From NCBI GenBank assembly GCA_964407075.1, contig CAYOUE010000002.1, positions 1 through 61,003 of the forward strand: 61,003 nt of DNA. The letters run 5' to 3'. Positions within the stretch are counted from its first letter, which is position 1. The number at the start of each line of letters is the position of its first letter. Below, in pieces: positions 1 to 7,478 of this stretch. This stretch comes from JAHQVI01 sp964407075 (GTDB lineage Bacteria > Pseudomonadota > Alphaproteobacteria > Rhizobiales > Rhodomicrobiaceae). The notes below the pieces were generated by a model that had not been told where the DNA came from, made no database searches, and was given only the letters and a program-made list of their open reading frames with translations. The position numbers were made by a program, and so were the translations under genes.

Positions 1-1146
1 GGGCTGACCTGGGATCAGGAAGTCCGGCAGTCAGGGCGTTTCGCGCGCTACGACGCCGTCGTCGAAATGCTCAAGGACGCCGGGCGGCTCTATCCGTGCT
101 ACGAGACGCCGGACGAGCTGGAGCGCCGCCGCAAGCGCCAGCTCGCGCGCGGACTGCCGCCGGTCTACGACCGCGCTGCGCTGAAGCTGACGGATGCGGA
201 CAAGGCGAAGCTCGAAGCCGAGGGCAGCAGGCCGCATTGGCGTTTCCTGCTGGAGAACCGAAGCGTCGCCTGGGACGATCTCATCCGCGGCGCGCAATCC
301 ATCGAAGCGTCGTCGCTGTCCGACCCGGTGCTCGTACGCGAGGACGGAACCTATCTCTACACTCTGCCCAGCGTCGTGGACGATGCCGATTACGGCGTGA
401 CGCATGTCATTCGCGGCGAGGATCATGTCGCCAATACCGGCGTGCAGATTCAGCTTTTCGAGGCGATGGGCGTCGATTCCCCGATCTTCGCTCACCACAA
501 TCTGCTGGTCGGGGCGGATGGGCAGGCGCTGTCCAAGCGTCTCGGCTCGCTGTCGATCCGGTCATTCCGCGAAGCCGGGCTGGAGCCGATCGCGGTGCTG
601 TCGCATTCCGCGACCATAGGCACATCGAACGCGGTTGCACCCTACAAGACGCATGAAGACCTCGCCGCGCTGTTCGATTTCGCCACGCTGTCGAGAGCGC
701 CGGCCCGCTTCGATCCGGAGGAACTCAAGGCGCTGAACGCCAAGGCGCTGCAGAACATGGACTATGCCGAAGTGGCGGAGCGTTTGGAGTCGGAGGGTGT
801 TGCAGGCGGTGCGTCTTTCTGGGAAGCAGTTCGTCCCAATCTGGGCGTGTTCGGCGAGGTGCGGACCTGGTGGCGGGTGATCGCCGGTCCCGTCGAGCCG
901 GAGATCGAGTCGCCGGAATTGCTGGAGACAGCGCGCGCGCTGCTCCCGCCCGAGCCTTGGGACGAGGATGTCTGGATGCGCTGGACCGACGCGCTGAAGG
1001 CAGCGGCGGGCGTGAAGGGCAAGGCGCTGTTCCGGCCGCTGCGGCTCGCTCTCACGGGCCAGGCTCATGGGCCGGAGTTGAAACTCATGCTGCCGCTGAT
1101 CGGACGGGAGAAGGCGCTGGCCCGGCTCAAGGGCGAGCGCGCGTAA
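1..1146 (+). CDS. gltX: Glutamyl-tRNA synthetase (5' end cut by window)
   Basis: Class I aminoacyl-tRNA synthetase that charges tRNA-Glu (or tRNA-Gln in organisms using the amidotransferase route). The reading frame is open from base 1, so the Rossmann-fold N-terminus with its HIGH motif lies outside the window; 381 residues remain. The visible part has the conserved RLYPCYET segment, a HVIRGEDH segment and the KMSKS-equivalent GQALSKRLGS, followed by the helical anticodon-binding domain. Alphaproteobacteria often carry two GltX paralogues; which one this is cannot be decided from this part. The gene ends 198 bp before the next substantial gene. Confidence 0.95.
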   Translation, partial: GLTWDQEVRQSGRFARYDAVVEMLKDAGRLYPCYETPDELERRRKRQLARGLPPVYDRAALKLTDADKAKLEAEGSRPHWRFLLENRSVAWDDLIRGAQSIEASSLSDPVLVREDGTYLYTLPSVVDDADYGVTHVIRGEDHVANTGVQIQLFEAMGVDSPIFAHHNLLVGADGQALSKRLGSLSIRSFREAGLEPIAVLSHSATIGTSNAVAPYKTHEDLAALFDFATLSRAPARFDPEELKALNAKALQNMDYAEVAERLESEGVAGGASFWEAVRPNLGVFGEVRTWWRVIAGPVEPEIESPELLETARALLPPEPWDEDVWMRWTDALKAAAGVKGKALFRPLRLALTGQAHGPELKLMLPLIGREKALARLKGERA

Positions 1147-1250
1147 GTTTTTCCGCCGCCCGGGCGATGCGGCCGGAATTGCCTGCGAAGCAGTCACTAT
1201 AGCTTTAGCCTGAAGTAGTATTACTATGGCAAGGGATCAGCGGGACAGGT

Positions 1251-1340
1251 ATGAAAATAAAGGTTATACTCTTGATAATACTGGGAATCATTCTAAACAC
1301 TCCTTCAAGCGCAGACCAGATGGCAAATTCGGTAGCCTGA
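1251..1340 (+). CDS. Possible 29-residue exported or membrane peptide
   Basis: A small ATG-initiated frame lies in an AT-rich patch between gltX and the ankyrin gene. It encodes MKIKVILLIILGIILNTPSS followed by ADQMANSVA: two lysines, a long Ile/Leu core and a small-residue stretch resembling a signal peptidase site. The base composition differs sharply from the GC-rich neighbours. There is only a weak purine stretch (GGGACAG) as ribosome site. It could be a small membrane peptide, the remnant of an exported protein, or chance. I do not recognise a family. Confidence 0.25.
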   Translation: MKIKVILLIILGIILNTPSSADQMANSVA

Positions 1341-1344
1341 ATAT

Positions 1345-2139
1345 ATGAGACCATACCGGGTAATGACTGGACAAGGCAGGCGCTATATATTGCGTTGCAG
1401 CGGAATTCTCATCGCCCTTGTCTGCGCAACGGCCGCCCTTCCTCCCGGCCAGTCTGCCGCCGCTGGCGCCGCTTCGCAGGAGTCGACGCCGAAATCGGAT
1501 CGCGGGCAGATCAGGATGTCGCTGGCGCAGGCGCTCTGGACGTCGCTCGCATTCGAGGAGACGGAGGAGTTGCGCAAGCTGCTGGAGGCGGGCGCCGATC
1601 CCAATGTCCGCGAAGAGATTTCGCAGATGACCCCGCTCATGGTCGCCGAAAAGGCCGAGATCGCGAAATTGCTGCTCAAGGCCGGCGCACATCCCGACAG
1701 CAGGGACCGTCTCGGCCGTACCGTTACCCATCACGCCGTGACCATGACCGAGGCGGCCTCGATTGTCCGCCTTCTCGGCGAGGCCGGCGCAAAGATCGAC
1801 GAGCGCGCCGAGAAGATGTCGGGCATGACGCCGCTGCTCTATGCGGTTGAGCATTATCTCAACGACAAGAACCGCGCGGAGACCGCGCTCGCCATCCGGA
1901 TTCTCGTTCATCTCGGTGCGGACCCGAACGCCGCCGACAGCGCCGGCCGAACCCCGCTCGTCATCGCGGCCAAGAACAACCTGGGCGACCTCATCAGGCT
2001 CCTGATCGAACTTGGCGCGGACCCCGAGCGGACCGCGGCGGACGGCAAGACGCCCATGCAATGCGCCCGCGACGCCGAAGCCGAGGACGCCATTCAAGCG
2101 CTCGCCGCGGCTCCGGCGAAACCTCTCACTGCGAATTAG
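1345..2139 (+). CDS. Exported ankyrin-repeat protein
   Basis: A 264-residue protein with an N-terminal hydrophobic signal (about residues 15-40, ending near GQSAAAGAASQ), so probably periplasmic. From about residue 58 to the end it is a run of about five ankyrin repeats, seen as recurring LLEAGADPN, LLKAGAHPD, LLGEAGAKID, LVHLGADPN and LIELGADPE units with TPL turns. Such repeats mediate protein-protein contacts; no enzymatic domain is present. The start is uncertain: neither ATG 1345 nor ATG 1363 has a strong ribosome site. The 3' end overlaps the convergent heme oxygenase gene by 14 bp. Confidence 0.8.
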   Translation: MRPYRVMTGQGRRYILRCSGILIALVCATAALPPGQSAAAGAASQESTPKSDRGQIRMSLAQALWTSLAFEETEELRKLLEAGADPNVREEISQMTPLMVAEKAEIAKLLLKAGAHPDSRDRLGRTVTHHAVTMTEAASIVRLLGEAGAKIDERAEKMSGMTPLLYAVEHYLNDKNRAETALAIRILVHLGADPNAADSAGRTPLVIAAKNNLGDLIRLLIELGADPERTAADGKTPMQCARDAEAEDAIQALAAAPAKPLTAN

Positions 2140-2812
2140 CCAGGTTGCGGCTGCCTTGCTGCGCCGTGCGATGCGCGACTTCGACCGAAACGGCGATATT
2201 GTGCCGGAACGCCGCCGCAGCTTCTTCGATGACGGCGTCCGCGGCTGCGCTGTCGCGGGTTACGGCCTCAAGTGCGGCGTGATAGGCGGCCTTGAATTCG
2301 TCAGGGTCGGGGATGCCCGGAAAATCGTAGAATGCAAGCGCCGCCTCAGGCAGCCCCATCGAGCGCATCAGCAGCCGTTTGAGGATCTGTCCGCCGCTCA
2401 GATCGCCGAGATAGCGCACATAGGAGTGCGCGATGAGCCTCTCGCCGCTTCCCTCTGCAGACGCCGTCACGCGCGCGGCGTAGCTGCGCGCGCTTGCCAG
2501 AAGGGGCAGGCCGCGCTCCCAGTCCGGGCCGAGCAGAACGCCGAGATCCGCCCGGATCGCGGACGCTCTGCGCAACGCTTCCGCAAACAGAACGTCCGCG
2601 TGAGCAACGGATGGCGCAGAGCCCTCGATCCTCTCGTAGACAGGCAGCAGATTACGGATGAACAGCGCATAGTTCATCCGGCTGGCTTTGCCGCGCAGGA
2701 TCTGGCTGACGACGCCGGTGCGTTCAGCTTCAATATGCAGGGCTCTGGTCGCCGTGCGGAGCCGTTCCGCAAAACAGGCGTGCGGGCGCGGAACGTGCGG
2801 CTCGCATGACAT
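2126..2812 (-). CDS. Heme oxygenase (biliverdin-forming)
   Basis: Alpha-helical heme oxygenase of the HO-1/HmuO type that opens heme to biliverdin, CO and iron. The protein of about 228 residues carries the proximal-histidine segment LRTATRALHIEAE and the distal-helix signature YVRYLGDLSGGQ, the family hallmark. I place the start at ATG 2812 (MSCEPHVPRP), close to the usual family length; the frame stays open to 2884, which would add 24 unrelated residues. It lies downstream of folP on the same strand with a gap of about 105 bp. No heme-uptake genes or bacteriophytochrome are adjacent, so iron recovery versus bilin supply cannot be decided. Confidence 0.88.
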   Translation of the reverse strand: MSCEPHVPRPHACFAERLRTATRALHIEAERTGVVSQILRGKASRMNYALFIRNLLPVYERIEGSAPSVAHADVLFAEALRRASAIRADLGVLLGPDWERGLPLLASARSYAARVTASAEGSGERLIAHSYVRYLGDLSGGQILKRLLMRSMGLPEAALAFYDFPGIPDPDEFKAAYHAALEAVTRDSAAADAVIEEAAAAFRHNIAVSVEVAHRTAQQGSRNLANSQ

Positions 2813-2917
2813 TGCTGACTGTCCCAGTTCATCCCCCCATCTCACATGCGCCTTGTACGGCGCGTTATGGAACGCCGGCTTCATCCTTCATTTCCGCTGT
2901 GGAATCAAGTGCGGCAT

Positions 2918-3970
2918 TTATCCCGACGCCGCCCGCCATGCCGTGAGCGCCTGAACGGTTTCGCGCACGTCATGGACGCGGAAGATCTGAACGCCCTGCG
3001 CAGCGGCGGCGAGCGCTGCGCCGACGCTTCCGGGAACGCGCCGCTTCGGATCGGACTCGCCGGTCAGCGCGCCGATGAAGCGCTTGCGCGATACGCCGAG
3101 CAGAAGCGGGACGCCGAGGCCGTGAAAGAGGCCCATACCGGCGATAAGCGTGAGATTATGCTCCACGGTCTTGCCGAAGCCGATGCCCGGATCGGCGATC
3201 AGCGATTCGCGCCGGATCCCGGCTGCGATTGCGGCCTCGATGCGCGTTTCGAGATAATCGTAGACCTCAAGCAGCACGTCGTCATAGGCAGGGGCGTCCT
3301 GCATCGTGCGCGGGTCGCCATGTGCGTGCATGAGTATCACGGGTATTTCCAGCCGCGCCGCAGTCGCTGCGGCGTCCGGGTCATGGGTCAGCGCGGATAC
3401 GTCGTTGATGATCGTCGCTCCGGCCGCGGCCGCCGCCTTCATGACGCCCGCTTTGCGCGTGTCGATCGAGACCGGGGGGCCGAGCGCGGACGCGCCGCTG
3501 ACAGCGGGAAGCACGCGGCGCAATTCCTCCGCTTCGCTGATGGGCGTCGCCCCGGGGCGTGTCGATTCCCCGCCGATGTCGATGATGTCGGCCCCGTCCT
3601 GCGCGATACGGCGCGCCTGAGCCAGCGCTTTTTCCGCACTATCGAAATCGCCGCCGTCCGAGAAACTGTCCGGCGTGACGTTGACGACACCCATGACGAG
3701 CGGCCGTTCGAAGGCCAGGCCTGAAAGGGGGCTGCGCGGCGCGGAGATCCGGGCGAGCGTTTCTACGATTTCGGCTTCGGCGCTGGCGGCTATGTCGCGC
3801 GCCGGAGTCAACCGCCGCTGCGCTTTTCGAGGCGATCCCTCGATCACCTCGAAAAATGCGCAGGCGAACGTCCCGCCTGCGACGGCAAACGCATGTCCGT
3901 CCGCAATGGCCGTCTGAGCGAGCTTCCCATGTAGAAGGCACGCCGGGCGCAGATAGGCTCTCTCCCGCAT
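2918..3970 (-). CDS. folP: Dihydropteroate synthase
   Basis: Condenses 6-hydroxymethyl-dihydropterin pyrophosphate with p-aminobenzoate in folate synthesis; cytoplasmic TIM barrel. Both family signatures are present: VMGVVNVTPDSFSDGG and GADIIDIGGESTRPG, followed by SIDTRK, INDVSAL, DPGIGFGK and the GVSRKRFIG loop. The first 90 or so residues precede the barrel; this extension is seen in other alphaproteobacterial homologues. The start at 3970 has a good ribosome site (GGGAG). No folB or folK is adjacent; heme oxygenase follows on the same strand. Confidence 0.95.
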   Translation of the reverse strand: MRERAYLRPACLLHGKLAQTAIADGHAFAVAGGTFACAFFEVIEGSPRKAQRRLTPARDIAASAEAEIVETLARISAPRSPLSGLAFERPLVMGVVNVTPDSFSDGGDFDSAEKALAQARRIAQDGADIIDIGGESTRPGATPISEAEELRRVLPAVSGASALGPPVSIDTRKAGVMKAAAAAGATIINDVSALTHDPDAAATAARLEIPVILMHAHGDPRTMQDAPAYDDVLLEVYDYLETRIEAAIAAGIRRESLIADPGIGFGKTVEHNLTLIAGMGLFHGLGVPLLLGVSRKRFIGALTGESDPKRRVPGSVGAALAAAAQGVQIFRVHDVRETVQALTAWRAASG

Positions 3971-4064
3971 GTCGCTTGCTCCCGCGCGTTCAGCCTGGCC
4001 TCACGGATGCAGCGTGGATCAAGTTCGAGCCGGCTTCAAGCGTCAAGAAGTAGCGGGGCGTCCG

Positions 4065-4970
4065 TCACTGATGCAGCCTCGGCGGGTCCGCAATTCCTCC
4101 GCCGGGCAGGTCTGGCCGCGTCAGAGCCGTGTTCTCCGCCGACAGAGCCGCAGGCAGGTCGTCCAGACCGCCGCCTTCGGGCAGAAGCGGACTTCGGTCT
4201 TTTCTCATGGCCTGGCGGACGGCGTCGGCGATCGCCAGCGCCCGGCCGCGCGGCAGATCGGAGGCAAGGGCGGACTCGATCGCCCCTTCGCGCCAGTAGA
4301 CGACGGATATGCCGCCGCGCTTCAGGACTTTGACGTCGATTTCTTCCGGCTTTCCGCGCGGACGCAGAAAGAGCGCGAAAGTGACGCCCTGTCCGTTGCC
4401 ATAGGTCAGCCGCAGGGAGCGTCCGCGTTCGGACATCACGGTTTCGCGCGCCGAAATGCTGAAGCCGGCCGCGCTGAGATCGGGCTCGGGCAGGGTGAGC
4501 GACACGCCGCCGTCCAGTACGGTCTCATGCGAATGCGCCTCGGCATTGGCGGCTTCCAGACGATCCGCACCTGCGGAGGCGCGCGCGGTCTCGAAGTGGG
4601 CGTAACCCAACTCGGCCAGATCGGCGGTCAGAGCCGGTTCGTGCGTTTCCATTCTGGCCCCGTACCATCCCGCCGCCGCCGATCCTGCAACGAGCAGGGC
4701 GATTGCGGCGGCGCGCCTGGCCGCCAACGCAAAAGACCGGCCCGGCGTTTCAAGCGCGGCATAGAGCCTTTCGGGAACCGCCTGATACAGCCGCGGATCG
4801 TAAGCCTTCCGAAGCGCCTCCGTCTGGGCGCAGAAATCGCGAACGCGCGCGGCCAGTTCGGGCGAAGACTGCATGGCCTGTTCGACCTCCGCCTTGCGCT
4901 GCGGATCGCTGTCCAGACGGCCCTCTGCATAAGCGAAAAGGTCCAGTTCGCTGATCGGCTCTGCGTTCAT
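4065..4970 (-). CDS. Transmembrane anti-sigma factor
   Basis: A 301-residue protein that begins one base after the stop of the ECF sigma gene (TGA C ATG), so translation is probably coupled. Residues 1-60 form a short helical cytoplasmic region (ELDLFAYAEGRLD) of the kind that holds an ECF sigma factor, without the HxxxCxxC zinc motif. A single membrane span follows at about residues 88-104 (AAIALLVAGSAAAGWYG), then a C-terminal domain of about 190 residues, expected in the periplasm, that would sense the signal. The pairing and topology imply regulated release of the sigma factor; the trigger is unknown. Confidence 0.85.
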   Translation of the reverse strand: MNAEPISELDLFAYAEGRLDSDPQRKAEVEQAMQSSPELAARVRDFCAQTEALRKAYDPRLYQAVPERLYAALETPGRSFALAARRAAAIALLVAGSAAAGWYGARMETHEPALTADLAELGYAHFETARASAGADRLEAANAEAHSHETVLDGGVSLTLPEPDLSAAGFSISARETVMSERGRSLRLTYGNGQGVTFALFLRPRGKPEEIDVKVLKRGGISVVYWREGAIESALASDLPRGRALAIADAVRQAMRKDRSPLLPEGGGLDDLPAALSAENTALTRPDLPGGGIADPPRLHQ

Positions 4971-4971
4971 G

Positions 4972-5481
4972 TCACTTCACCCGTTTCAGTTGCGGCCTGT
5001 CCTGCCTTGGACGGAATGCGCCGCGCAGGGCCTCGCGCCCGCGCGACAACCGCGAACGCAGCGTTCCAATAGGGATGCCGAGCGCGTGCGCGGCTTCCTC
5101 GTATGACAGGCCTTCGACGGCGGTCAGGCCGATCGCCGCGCGCTGCTCATCCGGGAGGCTGTGCAGCGCCGAGGCGATGTCGTTGCAGAACAGCCTCTGC
5201 TCCTGTTGCGCCGGGACGGCCGCAGGCGCGCTATCGTCGAGCGGAAGCTCACGTATCTCCCTGAGCCGCTTCGGCCTACGGTTGATGAAAACCGTATACT
5301 GGATCCGGTAGAGCCAGCTTCGGATGCTGCCGCGGCGCGTCCAGAGATGGCGCTTTCGAAGCGCCCTCTCCAGCGTGTCCTGCACGAGATCGTCGGCTGC
5401 ATCCGGATCGCGCTCAAGCGTCAGGGCGTAGCGGCGCAGGCGCGGGATTTCCCGTGCGATCAACCACCTAGTTTCGTCCAA
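4972..5481 (-). CDS. ECF RNA polymerase sigma factor
   Basis: A sigma-70 family factor of about 169 residues. The sigma-2 region is seen in DPDAADDLVQDTLERAL and SWLYRIQYTVFINR, and the sigma-4 region in LPDEQRAAIGLTAVEGLSYE with GTLRSRLSRGREAL. I choose the TTG start at 5481 because GGGAG lies 7 bases upstream and because the predicted promoter (-35 at 5538-5542) lies inside the longer frame that begins at 5544, so the longer form could not be made from it. The cotranscribed anti-sigma factor follows. A matching promoter drives the divergent small exported protein, so both are probably its targets. Confidence 0.9.
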   Translation of the reverse strand: MDETRWLIAREIPRLRRYALTLERDPDAADDLVQDTLERALRKRHLWTRRGSIRSWLYRIQYTVFINRRPKRLREIRELPLDDSAPAAVPAQQEQRLFCNDIASALHSLPDEQRAAIGLTAVEGLSYEEAAHALGIPIGTLRSRLSRGREALRGAFRPRQDRPQLKRVK

Positions 5482-5516
5482 GCCGCATCTCCCAGGATAG
5501 CTGCTTACCTGTGAGA

Positions 5517-5542
5517 GACATGCGGGCGCAGCAATAAGTTCC
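5517..5542 (-). promoter_or_regulatory. Predicted ECF promoter of the sigma/anti-sigma operon
   Basis: On the minus strand GGAAC (5542-5538) is followed by exactly 17 bases and TGTC (5520-5517). The transcript would begin around 5510, about 30 bases before the TTG start of the sigma gene. GGAAC is the usual ECF -35 element in alphaproteobacteria. The same layout occurs on the other strand 45 bp away, which argues for autoregulation. Confidence 0.6.
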
Positions 5543-5586
5543 ACTGAGCGGAAAAAAAAGATCGATCGGCTTTTTTGGGGCGGCCG

Positions 5587-5612
5587 GGAACTATCGTCAG
5601 GCGCGGCCTGTC
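5587..5612 (+). promoter_or_regulatory. Predicted ECF promoter of the small exported protein
   Basis: GGAAC (5587-5591), a 17-base spacer, then TGTC (5609-5612): the same elements and spacing as the divergent sigma-operon promoter. The predicted transcript would have a leader of about 55-60 bases before ATG 5677. Confidence 0.6.
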
Positions 5613-5676
5613 ATAGGGGCATGTGGCGCTTGCACGCCGCACAACGTTCATGAGTGCAGTAAGGAAAGGAAATCTC

Positions 5677-5952
5677 ATGCTTATCAAACGCCTCTTCCTC
5701 TCGACGACTGCCGCCGCCCTTGCGCTTGGCGCTTACGCGCTGACGCCCGCCGCCGCGCAGGACCAGAACCAGGCTTGCGACGTGAAGGTTCAGGCATACT
5801 GGCAGGAAGTCCTGCAGTCCGAAAATATTGCGGATACGGACAAGCAGCAGATCGAGGCTGCGCTGCGCAACGCCTTGACGCAGGTCCAGATGGGCAATGA
5901 GGATGCCTGCGAGCAGACGCTGGAGCAGGTCAAGAACGCTTACGAACTGTAA
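5677..5952 (+). CDS. Small exported protein, probable ECF target
   Basis: A 91-residue protein with a clear signal peptide (MLIKRLFLSTTAAALALGAY, cleavage near TPAAAQ) and a mature domain of about 63 residues, mostly helical and acidic, with two cysteines (QACDVK and DACEQT) that could form a disulfide. ATG 5677 is chosen for its strong upstream AAGGAAAGGAAA ribosome site; the frame is open to 5623 but lacks one there. It is divergent from the ECF sigma/anti-sigma operon and has a matching promoter, so it is probably its main output. I do not recognise a named family. Confidence 0.8.
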   Translation: MLIKRLFLSTTAAALALGAYALTPAAAQDQNQACDVKVQAYWQEVLQSENIADTDKQQIEAALRNALTQVQMGNEDACEQTLEQVKNAYEL

Positions 5953-6107
5953 CATACCGATAAGTCCGCCGGGCTTCGGGCCTTTCGGGCGGCACTGAAT
6001 GACCTGTATTCTCCCCCTATGGATCGCGGCCATGTATCAGTTGCAGGCCGCGGTCCTTTTCCGATCCTGCCGCATGGCGTGACGCCTCCAGCAAGCTGGC
6101 ATCCAGC

Positions 6108-6590
6108 CTATCCTTCCCGGCCTGTCCCGGCGTTCCTTGTCTTGCCGCTTAATGCGGCCTCAAGCTCATCCAGGCTTGTTCCCGCGAGCGCGGCCTGCAA
6201 TGCGGTCAGACTTGCTTCCAGCCGGGAATGCGGCGGCAGGTTCTGCAGGGTTTGCAGCACCTTCTCCGCATTGGCGAGGGTTTCTGCGATCGCTTCCTGC
6301 CGCGATGGAGCGCGAACCGCCGTTTCGGCCGCAGGCGGGGGCGGCGGCTCAGCAGGTTTTGCCGGCGCAAGCGTCATAAGCATGGCCGGCGGGCTGTCCT
6401 GACGCGGCGCGTCGCCGCCCTTTTCCGCCAAACCGGCGTCTTCTGCATTCCCGAACCAGTGGCTGTGCATCTCCATGAGGCGGAAAGCGTTCAAGTCCTG
6501 CTCGCTGCTTGCACAAGCATCAGGCTCCCTTATGGGAGGTTCGCCGAACCCTTTGAGTTTTCGCAAGATGCTTTCCGCCGCGCCCGTCAT
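6108..6590 (-). CDS. Hypothetical protein, proline-rich centre
   Basis: A 160-residue frame with no recognised domain. ATG 6590 is preferred because GGAGG lies 6 bases upstream; the frame continues to a TTG at 6701 without such support. The protein has a short helical start (TGAAESILRKLKGFG), a middle with a run of prolines and alanines, and a helical C-terminal half (SRQEAIAETLANAEKVLQTL). No membrane span or signal peptide. The ribosome site and codon use favour a real gene; function unknown. Confidence 0.5.
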   Translation of the reverse strand: MTGAAESILRKLKGFGEPPIREPDACASSEQDLNAFRLMEMHSHWFGNAEDAGLAEKGGDAPRQDSPPAMLMTLAPAKPAEPPPPPAAETAVRAPSRQEAIAETLANAEKVLQTLQNLPPHSRLEASLTALQAALAGTSLDELEAALSGKTRNAGTGREG

Positions 6591-6754
6591 GAATGGCCTC
6601 CGGTTGTTGTTATTGTTCCAGTCCGCGAATGCGGCGGGGTCGTCGGACGCAATACTTGATGGGATACTGAGGGAACTGATGTCGCGTTCAGGCGCCTGCA
6701 ACGGGACGTGAGCGCCCGGAGCCGCTCATGCCCTGACGCAGCGCCGGCCTGAAT

Positions 6755-7279
6755 TCAGTTCGCGGCCACGAAATTCTGCGCGTCGGTCATCGAGGCGAAT
6801 CGCTTCGGTCCGAGGAGCGTCTCCACCATGACCGAACCGTCGCGGAAGAGGATGTAGCCGCGGCCGTTGAGCGCCCCGCGCGCAATGATGTCGCGGCGGG
6901 CTTCCCGCCAGTTCGGTCCCGGAGCGATGGTCCCGTTCGGCGCGGCTGCGCCGGCACGGACCTGTTTCGACCCGCCCGCGCGGTCCTCGCCCCTGCGCTG
7001 AACCAGGCTCGCGCCGAGACCGGTCAGGAGGTGCGCAATCCGGTGCGCGGCGCCGAACAGCGCCAGGCCGAAGCCGGTAATGATTGCGTTCTGGCCGATC
7101 ACAGGGATGTAGTAGCCGGGCGCCGGCAGGTCTGCGCCGGCTGCAGTTTGCGCCAGCGGGTAGATGACAGGTTCGTAGAGAACGAGGCCCCATCCGGCGA
7201 GAATGCAGCACGCGCCGCCGAATGCAGCCGCGCCGGACTGCAGGGAACCGCGTTTCCGCCTCATCGCCGAAGGGATCAT
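6755..7279 (-). CDS. Small membrane protein, unknown function
   Basis: A 174-residue protein. Two hydrophobic spans are visible at about residues 18-36 (AAFGGACCILAGWGLVLY) and 60-80 (PVIGQNAIITGFGLALFG), then a basic linker (QRRGEDRAGGSKQVRAG) and a soluble C-terminal part of about 70 residues ending in GRGYILFRDGSVMVETLLG and FASMTDAQNFVAAN. The tail looks like a small beta-rich domain. No catalytic motif is visible. ATG 7279 is used; ATG 7264 is possible. Confidence 0.6.
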   Translation of the reverse strand: MIPSAMRRKRGSLQSGAAAFGGACCILAGWGLVLYEPVIYPLAQTAAGADLPAPGYYIPVIGQNAIITGFGLALFGAAHRIAHLLTGLGASLVQRRGEDRAGGSKQVRAGAAAPNGTIAPGPNWREARRDIIARGALNGRGYILFRDGSVMVETLLGPKRFASMTDAQNFVAAN

Positions 7280-7478
7280 GGATCATCGGACGCCTTGCGC
7301 AGATTCCGCGCAAAAAAAATCATTGCCAATGAAGAATTCTTAACCGGCGAAGACGTCGGAATGCAATCGAAACGTGCGTTACGGATGATTGCAACTTAAA
7401 ATATGGGGCGAGATTGTGTCATCCTTGCAGCGGCCGGCCCGCCTGGCAGGGTCTGTCCGCGCTGAAAGGCGGCGCAGG

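Noticed and set aside
562..1197. Long antisense open frames across gltX, as across most genes here (for example 2012-2809, 8169-8693, 9536-10603, 12579-14057, 16157-17362, 46873-48171)
   Set aside because: They lie opposite genes with clear family motifs, have no homology that I recognise and no ribosome sites. GC-rich codon use generates such shadows.
5966..5992. GC-rich stem CCGCC/GGCGG after the small exported protein gene
   Set aside because: Only five pairs with a long loop and no T-run, so too weak to call as a terminator.
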